Below are positions 24,807-33,180 of a stretch of DNA of 64,000 bases, in pieces (within the stretch, counting starts at the first letter, position 1; each line of letters opens with the position of its first letter). The translations under genes were made by a program, and so were the position numbers. The stretch spans positions 1 to 64,000 of the forward strand of contig JAMCQI010000081.1 of the NCBI GenBank assembly GCA_023381515.1. Reading direction: 5' to 3'. Source of the stretch: Chloroflexota bacterium (GTDB lineage: Bacteria > Chloroflexota > Anaerolineae > UBA4142). The notes beneath the pieces were generated by a model, which ran no database searches, was not told the origin of the DNA, and worked only from the letters and a program-made list of their open reading frames with translations.

Positions 24807-25367
24807 TTATATCACAGCGCGACCCGAGTCGCCTCTCAAGCGCTCCCAGTCCGCGCGGAGGATCCCCATAAGATAGATGTCGTGGAATTCGCCGTCGCGG
24901 TAGAGGGCCTGGCGGCGCACGCCGTCCCGCCGGAACCCGGCCTTTTCGTACGCCCGCACCGCGCGCGGGTTATAGTCGTAAACCTCCAATTCCACCCGGT
25001 TCAAACCCAATTGCTCAAACGCATAGCGCAAGAGAGTGCGTGTGGCATCCGTCCCGTACCCCTTGCCCCAATAGTCCTTGTCCCCGATAAAGATGCCGAA
25101 AATGGCGGTTCGGTTCTTCAAGTCGAGGTGATGCAGGCCGCAGTTGCCGATCAACTTGTTGTCGGCCAGTGTCAGGATCGCAAAGACGAGGCTGCTGTTA
25201 TCTTTACCCCGCTGCTCGAACCATGCGATCTCGTCCTCCAGGGTGAGACCGCGCGGTATCCCCGGCATGAGAAAACGGCTCACCTCCCAATCGTTGAGCC
25301 ACTCGACATACTTGGGCAGATACTCGCGTTGAACCGGACCGAGCTCGATTTTTTCACCAAGCCACAT
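24807..25367 (-). CDS. GNAT-family N-acetyltransferase (RimJ/SpeG-like)
   Basis: This 186-residue protein is a RimJ-like acetyltransferase that would transfer acetyl from acetyl-CoA to an amine, peptide N-terminus or antibiotic. Visible family features are GPVQREYLPKYVEWLNDWEV at the N-terminus, NKLIGNCGLHHLDLKNRTA, the acetyl-CoA loop KDYWGKGYGTDATRTLL and the C-terminal YNPRAVRAYEKAGFRRDG. The acceptor is unknown. It is 13 bases upstream of mutY and probably co-transcribed. Upstream DNA holds copies of dispersed repeat A. Confidence 0.88.
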   Translation of the reverse strand: MWLGEKIELGPVQREYLPKYVEWLNDWEVSRFLMPGIPRGLTLEDEIAWFEQRGKDNSSLVFAILTLADNKLIGNCGLHHLDLKNRTAIFGIFIGDKDYWGKGYGTDATRTLLRYAFEQLGLNRVELEVYDYNPRAVRAYEKAGFRRDGVRRQALYRDGEFHDIYLMGILRADWERLRGDSGRAVI

Positions 25368-25410
25368 GCGAACCCCCGGGAATTTAGCCCCGCCAGGTAC
25401 GCGGGGTCTC

Positions 25411-25583
25411 CGCTTCGCTCCGAGATTTATGATTTAGGATTTATGACTAGAGCAAGGTCAGACGAGTATAGCATGAATCTGGACGGCTTTCAATTTGGGA
25501 AAAACACGCTTTTCAGATACAATGAGCGGCACGACGCAGGAGCCAAAAACACAAAATCCTAAATCGTGAATCCTAAATCGTAA
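25411..25583. repeat. Dispersed repeat A, copies 2 and 3, in a noncoding gap
   Basis: cttcgctccgag plus atttatgatttaggattt (about 25411-25440) is the reverse complement of the copy at 6203-6232, and aatcctaaatcgtaaat recurs directly at about 25567-25583. Between them, 25455-25560 contains no recognisable gene. The gap 25368-25608 also carries the upstream region of the oxidoreductase operon. Confidence 0.6.
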
Positions 25584-25608
25584 ATTCGAAAGCACGGGGG
25601 TAGGTTCG

Positions 25609-26736
25609 ATGCGGGAGTTCATGGATGGTGCCGAAGCCATTGTCCGCGGCGCGCTGGCCGCGGGCTGTAATTTTTTTGCGGGGTATCCGATCACGCCCTC
25701 CACCCCGATCCTTTTGCAGATGTTGCGCGAGTTACCCAAGGTGGGGGGAGTGGGCATTCAGGGGGAAGACGAGATTGCGAGTATCGGCATGTGCATCGGC
25801 GCGGCGATGTCGGGCGCCAAGGCCATGACCGCGACGAGCGGCCCGGGCATCAGTCTCTATTCGGAGAATATCGGTCTCGCGATCATGGGCGAGGTGCCGC
25901 TCGTGATCGTGGATGCGATGCGCCTGGGGCCTGCGACTGGCGGCGCGACCACCGTCTCGCAGGGGGATGTCCAATTCCTACGTTGGGGGACGAGCGGCGG
26001 CTTTCCGATCATCGCCCTCTGCCCGACGAATGTGGCCGAATGCTATACGCTCACCCAGCAGGCCTTTAACCTCGCCGAGAGATTCCGCACGCCCGTGTTC
26101 ATCGCGACGGATAAAGAGATGGTCAATGCGCAGCAGACCGTCGATACGGACGCCTTTCAACCGCTGCCCGCCGTCAACCGCGCCCTCGCCCCCCAGGACG
26201 CGGAATATGTGCCGTACCGCGTTCAAAACCTCTCCGACACCCCGGCCTTTGCGCCGGTCGGGGGCGACCACCTCGTCCGCTTTACGACCTCGATGCACGA
26301 CGAGCGCGGAATGCTGACGAAAAAGCCCGCCAGCGTCGACAAAAAGGGCCGGCACTTGAATGAAAAGATCGAGGCGCACCGCGCGGAGCTCGAGTTCGTC
26401 AAGTGGGAGGTGGCGCCGGGCGCGACCACGCTCCTCGTCGGCTATGGCATCACGGCGCGTTCGTTGATTGAGGCCGCCCAGCTTGCGCGGGCGGCCGGGA
26501 AAAAGGTCTCGACCCTCATTATCTACTCCTTGTGGCCGGTCCCCGAGCGTGCGCTGCGCCTGGCGCTCCAGGGCATCACGCGCGTGATTGTGCCGGAGCT
26601 GAACCTGGGACAGTATCGCCGGGAGGTCGAGCGGGCGGCGCTCGCGTGCGACCCGCGTCCGGAGGTTATCGGCGTCAACCGGATCGACGGCGAACTGATC
26701 ACGCCCGAGGAAATTGTGGAGCAGATCGCGGGATAG
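25609..26736 (+). CDS. 2-oxoacid:ferredoxin oxidoreductase, alpha subunit
   Basis: This 375-residue protein is the alpha subunit of a KorA/VorB/PorA-type enzyme that decarboxylates a 2-oxoacid to acyl-CoA and reduces ferredoxin, or runs in reverse. Family features: MDGAEAIVRGALAAGCNFFA, GYPITPSTP, the EDEIASIGMCIGAAMSG segment, and TATSGPGISLYSENIGLA. The C-terminal domain includes the VGYGITARSLIEA transketolase-C-like motif. The pathway substrate (2-oxoglutarate, branched-chain or pyruvate) cannot be fixed. The beta-gamma subunit follows after a gap with a strong hairpin. Confidence 0.92.
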   Translation: MREFMDGAEAIVRGALAAGCNFFAGYPITPSTPILLQMLRELPKVGGVGIQGEDEIASIGMCIGAAMSGAKAMTATSGPGISLYSENIGLAIMGEVPLVIVDAMRLGPATGGATTVSQGDVQFLRWGTSGGFPIIALCPTNVAECYTLTQQAFNLAERFRTPVFIATDKEMVNAQQTVDTDAFQPLPAVNRALAPQDAEYVPYRVQNLSDTPAFAPVGGDHLVRFTTSMHDERGMLTKKPASVDKKGRHLNEKIEAHRAELEFVKWEVAPGATTLLVGYGITARSLIEAAQLARAAGKKVSTLIIYSLWPVPERALRLALQGITRVIVPELNLGQYRREVERAALACDPRPEVIGVNRIDGELITPEEIVEQIAG

Positions 26737-26744
26737 ACGCCTCA

Positions 26745-26792
26745 AGACTTCCGAAGTTTCCTCCGCTCGAAGAGCGGCAACTTCGGAAGTCT
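26745..26792 (+). repeat. Strong intercistronic hairpin
   Basis: agacttccgaagtt pairs with aacttcggaagtct, and a nested ccgctc/gagcgg hairpin fills the loop. It lies between the alpha and beta-gamma subunit genes and ends 24 bases before the next start. It could stabilise the upstream transcript segment or tune expression. Confidence 0.75.
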
Positions 26793-26815
26793 CCTAACTG
26801 CCATAAGGAGATTTC

Positions 26816-28141
26816 ATGCTCATCGAATCCATCTCGACCTATCGGAACCTCGACTATAAGCATTATCCCTTTTGCCCCGGGTGCGGGCACGGTCTGATCC
26901 TGGATCATCTCAATGCCGCCCTCGTCAAGCTGCAACTCGACCCGCTCAAAACGGTGATTGTGACCGATATCGGCTGCGTCGGCATGAGCGATCAATATTT
27001 TTCGGTGAATGCGTTTCACGGCCTGCACGGCCGCGCCATTACGTATGCGAGCGGCATCAAAATGGCGAATCCGAATTTGAATGTGATTGTCCTCATGGGG
27101 GATGGCGGCACGGGCATCGGCGGCCATCACCTGCTCAACGCCGCGCGGCGGAATATCGGCATCACGGTGCTCGTGTTCAATAACCTCAACTTTGGGATGA
27201 CGGGCGGCGAGCATTCGGTGACGACCCCGCACGGCTCGCTGACCGCCTCAACCCGCGGCGGCAACCTGGAGCGCCCGCTCGATATCTGCGCGACCGTTTC
27301 GGTGAACGGCGCCTCCTACGTCTATCGCGGCACGGCGTTTGACAAGGAGCTGCCGGATCGCATTATCGAAGGCGTCCAAACGCCCGGCTTTGCGCTCCTC
27401 GACCTCTGGGAATTGTGCACGGCCTACTTTGTCCCGAACAATAGCTTTTCCAAAACCGCGCTCATGCAGACGATGCAGACCGCGGGGTTGCCCTCCGGCA
27501 TCCTGCAGCGCATGGACAACCCGGAACTCTCCCGTGCGTATCGCACAGAATACGCGAGCCTGCGCGGGCAGCCGACGTCCAAGCCGCACGGGGTGGAGAA
27601 GCAGTTCGATACCGCGCTCGGCAAGCCCACACGGATCATCCTCGCGGGGGCAGCGGGCGGCAAGGTGCGCTCGGCGGCTTCGGCGCTCGCCCTCGGCGGA
27701 CTCTACAGCGGACTCTGGGCGACGCAGCGGGATGATTATCCGACGACGGTGATGAGCGGGTATTCGGTCTCGCAGGTCATTCTGAGCCGGGAAGAAATCC
27801 TCTACATGGGCATTAGTAAGCCGGATATCTTGATCATTATTACGCCGGAAGGTCTCTCGCAGGTCGCGCGCGAGCTCAAGGCGATGGACGAGAGCCAGGT
27901 GGTCTATGTCGTTCCCGAATTGGCCGACGGGATTCAGACCAAAGCGCGCAAGATTGTCTTTAATTTTGCACGGGCCAAGTCGAGCCGCAAGACGCTCGCG
28001 GTCATGGCCACCGCCGCGGTCGTCCGCCACACGGGACTGTATCCTCTGGACGCGTTCCGCGCGGCGCTGACGATGGGGCAGCGCGTGGACATTGCGAAGG
28101 AGAACCTCGAAGCGGTCGAGAAGAGCGAGTCGATTCTGTAG
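26816..28141 (+). CDS. 2-oxoacid:ferredoxin oxidoreductase, fused beta-gamma subunit
   Basis: The 441-residue product joins two subunits that are often separate. Residues 1-240 are the thiamine-diphosphate-binding beta subunit: FCPGCGHGLILDHL, VTDIGCVGMSDQYF, a HGLHGRAITYASGIKMANP region, and the GDGGTGIGGHHLL thiamine/metal motif with NNLNFGMTGGE. Residues from about 268 on are the gamma domain: TRIILAGAAGGKVRSAASAL, DYPTTVMSGYSVSQVILS and VYVVPELADG. AAGGAG precedes the ATG. No delta (2x[4Fe-4S]) subunit is present, so a separate ferredoxin is needed as acceptor. It ends the operon before a perfect hairpin. Confidence 0.9.
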   Translation: MLIESISTYRNLDYKHYPFCPGCGHGLILDHLNAALVKLQLDPLKTVIVTDIGCVGMSDQYFSVNAFHGLHGRAITYASGIKMANPNLNVIVLMGDGGTGIGGHHLLNAARRNIGITVLVFNNLNFGMTGGEHSVTTPHGSLTASTRGGNLERPLDICATVSVNGASYVYRGTAFDKELPDRIIEGVQTPGFALLDLWELCTAYFVPNNSFSKTALMQTMQTAGLPSGILQRMDNPELSRAYRTEYASLRGQPTSKPHGVEKQFDTALGKPTRIILAGAAGGKVRSAASALALGGLYSGLWATQRDDYPTTVMSGYSVSQVILSREEILYMGISKPDILIIITPEGLSQVARELKAMDESQVVYVVPELADGIQTKARKIVFNFARAKSSRKTLAVMATAAVVRHTGLYPLDAFRAALTMGQRVDIAKENLEAVEKSESIL

Positions 28142-28201
28142 GACCGGTTGCCGGATTTGCGCGCGGAAAAGCGCATCGCGAGCAAAGGAAAAGTGGAAAA
28201 A

Positions 28202-28235
28202 GAGTGGCGCAGGAGAGAAATCTCCTGCGCCACTC
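28202..28235 (+). terminator. Perfect 15-bp hairpin with GAAA loop
   Basis: gagtggcgcaggaga pairs perfectly with tctcctgcgccactc around a GAAA tetraloop, 60 bases after the oxidoreductase operon. There is no clear T-run. Confidence 0.65.
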
Positions 28236-28275
28236 GCGTTTCAAGAAACGCTGTTCCGATTGGGAGCCGGTGCGA

Positions 28276-28316
28276 CCTGAGCGGAGTGGCCCGAACTTGG
28301 CCACGCAGTCGAAGGA
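28276..28316 (-). repeat. Dispersed repeat C, copy 2
   Basis: cctgagcggagt at the left and acgcagtcgaagga at the right are the inverted counterparts of the ends of the copy at 5788-5829; the middle differs. The rest of 28236-28454 shows no gene. Confidence 0.5.
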
Positions 28317-28454
28317 GCGGCGTCATCCGATCGTTTCCACCGGACTGGCCGCCAACTCCTGCTCCGCAGGCGTCCCCGCGACCCCGGGGGATGCCGCGCC
28401 TCGTCCGAGATGGGGCGACTCCGCTCGCACCGTGTGCGTCGCGCGTCGCGCGTG

Positions 28455-28666
28455 CTAGCCGCCGTACGTTGCCTCAAAGCCATCGATGGTTCCTAGAAAC
28501 TCGTCCGGCAGCCGGCGTCTCACCTCACTCACAATTTCGCGCGGGATATCCCGGTAAAAGGCGTGCTCAATGCCCCCGGCAATACATCCGAGCCTGTCGC
28601 TGTCGCCGCCATCGAATAATGCCCGTAGACGGACCTAATCACATCTCCTGCAATAGCGCCGAGCAT
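28455..28666 (-). pseudogene. ADP-ribosylglycohydrolase remnant with internal deletion
   Basis: The minus strand from ATG 28666 reads MLGAIAGDVIRSVYGHYS, the N-terminal signature of the ADP-ribosylglycohydrolase (ARH/DraG) family. In another frame it continues as GGDSDRLGCIAGGIEHAFY, then REIVSEVRRRLPDEFLGTID and FEATYGG to a TAG at 28457-28455, the C-terminal signature (GGDSDTxxCIAGGIxxAxYG). About 200 central residues, including most metal ligands, are missing and the frame is shifted. It is a collapsed gene of an enzyme that removes ADP-ribose from proteins. Confidence 0.75.
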
Positions 28667-28685
28667 GCCGTCACCTAGCGGCTCG

Positions 28686-29216
28686 TCAATCTCGAGGCCG
28701 CGCAGATACTTCTGCCTGTCTGTACAAGGGGTCTCTGCCTCCTTCAGGCACGAGTTTGATCCCTATATCCACACTGGGATTCGTCCGTTTCGCATTGAGT
28801 TGCACAGGCGCGGAGAACACATAGTGATAATAGGGGTAGCCCCGGCTGTCGAGTTGAAACTCGGAAGCTTTGATTTTCACAGACGCTTTGGTCTTGAATA
28901 GCGCCTTGGGCAATGCGGACTTGCCCTTGACGACCCGGCTCACTTTGACATGCAGGTCTGCAATTCCATCATAGGCGATCGGGAGGCCTTGGTCATCCAG
29001 AATTTGAAAATCCACGGAAAAGCCATCCCCGGTGACGCCGCCCTGTTTGGACGTGGCACGCTTGTTCGCCGGAGGTTCCTGAGGCGAGAAATGAATAGCC
29101 AAGTCTCCTATCTTGGCCGGAAGACGCGTGGCGGCGGATGCGTCCAGCGGATTTCCGCAGAATTGACAGACAGTGCTGTGATCGTGTATCTCCTTACCGC
29201 AGAAAGGACAGAGCAT
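28686..29216 (-). CDS. Zinc-ribbon protein of unknown function
   Basis: From ATG 29216, with GGAGGTG just upstream, the product has 176 residues. It opens with a zinc ribbon, MLCPFCGKEIHDHSTVCQFC, followed by a short linker and a beta-rich domain (about residues 70-165) with FSVDFQILDDQGLPIAYDGI and YPYYHYVFSAPVQLNAK. I do not recognise that domain; it could be an FN3-like or C2-like sandwich. No signal peptide is present. It stands alone next to the ARH remnant. Confidence 0.7.
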   Translation of the reverse strand: MLCPFCGKEIHDHSTVCQFCGNPLDASAATRLPAKIGDLAIHFSPQEPPANKRATSKQGGVTGDGFSVDFQILDDQGLPIAYDGIADLHVKVSRVVKGKSALPKALFKTKASVKIKASEFQLDSRGYPYYHYVFSAPVQLNAKRTNPSVDIGIKLVPEGGRDPLYRQAEVSARPRD

Positions 29217-29550
29217 TTTTTCACCTCCTCCGAAATGAAAAAGCCCACGGCAGGCCGCGCGTTCCCCATTGCAGGGGCGCGCGCCATACCGTAGGCGTCT
29301 GTACAAACCAAGACTGACTGTTAAAGACGACGAACATCCCATTGGAAGCCATGTTTCTGCCACTCCTCAGCAGGGGACCATGACCGTTCAAAACCAAAGG
29401 GACGTTGAAAAACCCTGCGCCCTCAATTATAGACTTTGAACGCTTTTAATCAAGGGGGGTACTCTTTCAGAGCTAGAAGTTAGGGGCATGGATCAACATA
29501 AAGCCAATGGGCTTGCCCAGGTCGGCTTGCGCCCGATATTCTCCCACGCG
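29217..29550. other. Noncoding gap between zinc-ribbon and ACS-like genes
   Basis: No gene is seen. It contains the zinc-ribbon upstream region and, at about 29501-29514, a small aagcc/ggctt hairpin followed on the minus strand by T-rich sequence, a weak terminator candidate for the ACS-like gene. Confidence 0.4.
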
Positions 29551-31329
29551 TCACATCATGGGGTCCATGCCCAGGGCAGGGTGTCCCGCCGCCTCCATAT
29601 AGGACAGCACCGCGTCCTCGCTCAACGCCTCTTGCTCGGTGGCGATCTTGTCCACAAATCCCTCCAGCCCCTCCGCCGCCGCCAACCGCTCCAACTCCGG
29701 GCGCATTTCCTCCCGCAGAGAATGGTTCATCCAAACAATGCGGCGCCAGCCGCCCTCTGCGGAGATGAACTTGCCACTGTGCAGGAGGCGCTTGCTGTGG
29801 CCGAGAAAGCCCGGGGCGGGCAGGCCTCCGCCGACCGTCTCGTAAAGCATGCTCCAGTCCATCCCGCTGGGAGTCGTCTCCGCGAAAGTGTTGTCTACCA
29901 CCATGACCCCGCCGGTGGACGGCAGCATCGCCGTAATGCACTCGAAATCTCCGCAGGAAGAACCGGGCTCGTCGAGCAGGCTGTAAAGACTGTAGGCATT
30001 CCGCGTGCCGCCGGACTCTTGCTGGACCGCCCGGTTGATGCTTTCCCATTGACCCAAGCGGGCATCGAGCAGTCCTTGCTTTTCGACCGCTCGGTTGGGG
30101 CCGACGGGCCGGAGGCTGACAGCCGCCCGCGTGTCCATCCAATCCTGCGCCCCGCAGACGCCCGGATGCTCCGGGCTGATGACGCAGAGATGGCCGGCCG
30201 CGATGCTTTGGCACAGCGTACAGGTGTAGAACGTATCCACAGTCTCATCGGTCAATCCGGCTAGCCGGCGGTCCCGGCGCTCATAGACGGCCTGAGCCCG
30301 CGCGGCCAATTTCTCCACATCAGCCGGATCTGTAAAGACCGTGATCTGCACGCGGCTGACGACGCTGCCGAACTCATTGTGGAAGCGGGCATGCAAGAGT
30401 TGCCCCAGATGCCGCAGCCTAAAGCCGCGTTCAACGGCCTCCCGGCTGATCCGCAGGTGGGCGTTAGCTCTCTGTCCCCGGTGCATGACGCCGCGCAAGT
30501 CGTTCAGCAATGTCTCGATCTGTCGTTCCAGGACACTCTCGAAATCAGGCTGCATGGCGTGCCCGCTGACCTCGACCAGCAGACCATAGGGGTGACGATA
30601 AGTCAGGCCGGCCTCCAGGTCCGGCCCGATCAGCCGCACTCGACCATCCACCACCTCTTCTCCCACCATCGTCAGCTCGACGCCATAGAGGTCTGCCCCA
30701 GCGTCCCGCACCACCTCACCTGCAAAGTCGGATCCGTACTCGACGGGCAGTTCGGGCAAGGCGACGTGAACGCGCAAGCCGCGTTCCTCGATGCCGGTCT
30801 GGACGATCTCAGAGGGCGCCACGCCGCCGATGGCGGCGCGGCCTCTGAGGCCCTCCATGCTCCATCCCTCGACCGACGGCGGCAAGTCCGCCGTGCTCAA
30901 CAGAGGACAGCCCAAGGGAAGGGCAGACTGCGCGAGTGTTAGGCGTTCGGGGGATGGCTCGCCCAGCAAAACGGTAAAGCCACGCAAGCGCTCGCGGGCG
31001 TACTGGAGCACGGCCGGGGAATCGGCCGCCCCGCCAAAGACCTGCGCGATGCGAAGGACAAAGCCCAACGCACGGATCATGTCCAGCGGCACCACGCGTG
31101 TGTCCCAGCCGAGGGGGATTCCCGCTTGCCGCAACGGTTCGACCAGTGCGTCTTCGGCGACAAAGACGACCATCTGCCGCTCGGCCAAGGAGGTGACCAG
31201 TCCGGGAGCCCGCGCAGCGTCGTCGCCCAGCAGCACCACATAACCGGGGCTCGTCCCGTCGACGAACCCAATACCCTGTCGCCGCGCTTGGGCATCGTCG
31301 ACCCGTTGGGCCGCGGAAAAAGGATCCAT
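29551..31329 (-). CDS. Acetyl-CoA synthase-like protein with altered A-cluster motif (AcsB/CdhC family)
   Basis: From ATG 31329 the protein has 592 residues; a TTG at 31380 would add 17. It aligns along most of bacterial acetyl-CoA synthase (about 730 residues), lacking about 120 at the N-terminus. The [4Fe-4S]-type cysteines are C370, C373, C382 and C392 (TCTLCQSIAAGHLC, GVCG), with the same 3-9-10 spacing as C506, C509, C518 and C528 of the Moorella enzyme. C459 matches C595, 67 residues on. The next ligand, Moorella C597, is Asp461 here: SCGDFEC instead of SCGCFEC. That Cys-Gly-Cys site normally holds the two nickels. Classical acetyl-CoA synthesis is therefore doubtful. It follows a corrinoid protein gene, and no CODH gene is in the window. 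Confidence 0.88.
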   Translation of the reverse strand: MDPFSAAQRVDDAQARRQGIGFVDGTSPGYVVLLGDDAARAPGLVTSLAERQMVVFVAEDALVEPLRQAGIPLGWDTRVVPLDMIRALGFVLRIAQVFGGAADSPAVLQYARERLRGFTVLLGEPSPERLTLAQSALPLGCPLLSTADLPPSVEGWSMEGLRGRAAIGGVAPSEIVQTGIEERGLRVHVALPELPVEYGSDFAGEVVRDAGADLYGVELTMVGEEVVDGRVRLIGPDLEAGLTYRHPYGLLVEVSGHAMQPDFESVLERQIETLLNDLRGVMHRGQRANAHLRISREAVERGFRLRHLGQLLHARFHNEFGSVVSRVQITVFTDPADVEKLAARAQAVYERRDRRLAGLTDETVDTFYTCTLCQSIAAGHLCVISPEHPGVCGAQDWMDTRAAVSLRPVGPNRAVEKQGLLDARLGQWESINRAVQQESGGTRNAYSLYSLLDEPGSSCGDFECITAMLPSTGGVMVVDNTFAETTPSGMDWSMLYETVGGGLPAPGFLGHSKRLLHSGKFISAEGGWRRIVWMNHSLREEMRPELERLAAAEGLEGFVDKIATEQEALSEDAVLSYMEAAGHPALGMDPMM

Positions 31330-31618
31330 AGGGGCTTGCCCGTCGTCGGTTGGAAGCAAGTTGGAAGAAAGGGTTACCAATTTTCGATCACCTCGGCCAT
31401 CTGCAAATACTTTCGGTCTCGCGTCGTTCTACTTGATTTGATGCAGCCTGACATAGCAGGTTACATGCGCAGGAGGATACGGTGGCGAGGGTTCGAGCCA
31501 GTCCACTTTAGGTATCCGAAATATACCGGAGAGTTGTCCGGTCCGAGGCAGGCCGGGGGCGGGTGCGCCGGCCCCCGGGGGTCGACGATAGAGAGGAGGG
31601 GAGGGGCGAAGAGAGGGG

Positions 31619-32293
31619 TCAAGCCTCGCTTGACCGCGCGGTTTGCTTCTGCATGATCTGCTGGCAGATGCGCACGCCGTCCATCGCGTCCGTCTTCCAA
31701 TAATCCGCGCCGACATAGTGCGCCACTCGCTCGGTGAGCGTTCCGCCGCCGATCACGATCGGGATCGCGGGAGAAGCCAAGGCGGAATGCTCGCGGATCA
31801 ATTGGATTGTCTCTTTCATGCTGTCATAGGAAAGCGTGATCAAGCCCGAAAGCCCGACAATGTCCGGCGGATCGGCTTGGACCCGTTCGAGAAACCGTTG
31901 CGGCGGAACATCCACCCCCAGGTCGTCGACCGTAAACCCGTAGCAGCGCAGCGCAATCGCAAAGATGCCTTTGCCGATATCGTGGATATCGTGCTGAACG
32001 GTGCCCAGAAGAATGCGCCCCGTGGAATTCCCCGCCAGCCTCTGTTCCATAAAAGGCTGTGTCAGGGCCATCACTTCGCGAAAGATCTCACCCGCCATGA
32101 TCAGCCCGGACAGATAGTACTCCCGCCGTTCATAGCGATCGCCGACCGTGGTCATTGCCTGCTCACAATCTTCTATAATCGGTAACGGGTCCTCTCCGTC
32201 GTCCAGCAGGCGCTTGACGAGTTGGAGGACATAGGTCTCGTCCAGATCGGCGAGGCGCGTGATCAATTCCTGGTGGATCTGCTCGTCGGTCAT
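31619..32293 (-). CDS. Corrinoid (B12-binding) methyl-carrier protein, MtaC-like
   Basis: From ATG 32293, after AGGGGGA, the product has 224 residues. The N-terminal helical cap domain (TYVLQLVKRLLDDGEDPLPI) is followed by the B12-binding Rossmann domain with the cobalt-ligand motif DIHDIGKG, then GLSGLITLSYDSMKETIQLI and VIGGGTLTERVAHYVGADYW. It would carry a methyl group on cobalt between methyltransferases. It sits between the GntR regulator and the ACS-like gene on the minus strand, separated from the latter by 289 bases that include a GC hairpin (ccgggggc/gcccccgg near 31554-31580). A paralogue lies at 35336. Confidence 0.92.
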   Translation of the reverse strand: MTDEQIHQELITRLADLDETYVLQLVKRLLDDGEDPLPIIEDCEQAMTTVGDRYERREYYLSGLIMAGEIFREVMALTQPFMEQRLAGNSTGRILLGTVQHDIHDIGKGIFAIALRCYGFTVDDLGVDVPPQRFLERVQADPPDIVGLSGLITLSYDSMKETIQLIREHSALASPAIPIVIGGGTLTERVAHYVGADYWKTDAMDGVRICQQIMQKQTARSSEA

Positions 32294-32300
32294 AGTCCCC

Positions 32301-33056
32301 CTAGGCATCGGCATCCGCGCCGATGCAGGTCGTGAGCTTGAAGCGGTCCGCTCGACAAATAAACCAACCCCAGCTCACCGGGCGGTTCTCGAAATCGTGG
32401 AAGATGTGTTCGAGGCGAAAGGCCGCCGTCCCGGTCGGAACCTTTAGCAGTTCGGCCTCTTCTTCCTTCAGGGTCACGGCTTCAATGCTCAACTCCCCCC
32501 GGCGCAGTCCCTCGCCGCTCTGCCCTTGCAACAGGCCTTCGAGCGAGGTGATCTGGAGTTGGTCCTCGACGACAGGCCGCCTGGGGTCGTAAATCAGATA
32601 TTCGCGATGATACATGGCGGGCGTCTCGCCCTGCAGCACCAGCCGCCGGATGAAGATCGCCCGCTCCCCGACCGGGATAGCCAGCTTGCGCGCCACGCGT
32701 TCGTCCGCCGACTGAATGCTGGCCTCCAGAAGCGCTACGTCGATTTCTCCGCTCGTCCACTGGTTCTTGAGTTCCTGCAGGCGGAAAGTTGCCCGCCCGA
32801 TATCCAGCGGCTTGACAAAAGTCCCCCGGCCGTGGGTGGTACTGACCAGCCCCTTTTCCACCAAGATGTTGATGGCCCGGCGCACCGTCATCGGGCTGAC
32901 CGCGTATTGCGTGCAAAACTGCCCCTCGGTCGGCAATTGGTCACCCGGCCGCAAAGCGCCCGTGGCAATCTGCTCGCTGACCATGCGGACCAGCTGCATA
33001 TACGCGGGTTCGAAGGACGCGCGGTTGATTTTCTTGGCCTGGGTATCTGGCGGCAT
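32301..33056 (-). CDS. GntR/UTRA-family transcriptional regulator
   Basis: From ATG 33056 the product has 251 residues. The N-terminal winged helix has the GntR pattern QIATGALRPGDQLPTEGQF, SPMTVRRAINILVEKGLVST and HGRGTFV. The C-terminal UTRA effector domain (about residues 85-250) has RKLAIPVGERAIFIRRLVLQ and PAMYHREYLIYDP. A GTG at 33089 is a longer start, but the mapped promoter would begin transcription about there, so 33056 is preferred. It lies between two divergent transcription units of the corrinoid locus and probably controls both in response to the methyl donor or its product. Confidence 0.9.
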   Translation of the reverse strand: MPPDTQAKKINRASFEPAYMQLVRMVSEQIATGALRPGDQLPTEGQFCTQYAVSPMTVRRAINILVEKGLVSTTHGRGTFVKPLDIGRATFRLQELKNQWTSGEIDVALLEASIQSADERVARKLAIPVGERAIFIRRLVLQGETPAMYHREYLIYDPRRPVVEDQLQITSLEGLLQGQSGEGLRRGELSIEAVTLKEEEAELLKVPTGTAAFRLEHIFHDFENRPVSWGWFICRADRFKLTTCIGADADA

Positions 33057-33072
33057 GTTCCACCGTGCCTGG

Positions 33073-33125
33073 ATTTGACAGTTCGTCACAAATATATATA
33101 TAATATATGAAAGTGAATGTCAAAT
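33073..33125. promoter_or_regulatory. Overlapping divergent promoters with inverted operator-like arms
   Basis: Rightward: TTGACA 33075-33080, 18-base spacer, TATAAT 33099-33104. Leftward: TTGACA on the minus strand at 33123-33118, 17-base spacer, TATATA at 33100-33095. The two promoters share the AT-rich core, and their -35 boxes form an inverted repeat ATTTGACA ... TGTCAAAT at the two ends, a plausible operator for the adjacent GntR regulator. Confidence 0.7.
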
Positions 33126-33180
33126 TCTGGCTCGCTTGACTCGCCCAGTTCCTCGGCGGGTCACTTCGCCTGGAGCCCGA

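Noticed and set aside
33090..33180. Cobalamin riboswitch before the corrinoid operon
   Set aside because: Only 90 bases separate the divergent genes, they are occupied by promoters, and no conserved B12-box sequence is seen.
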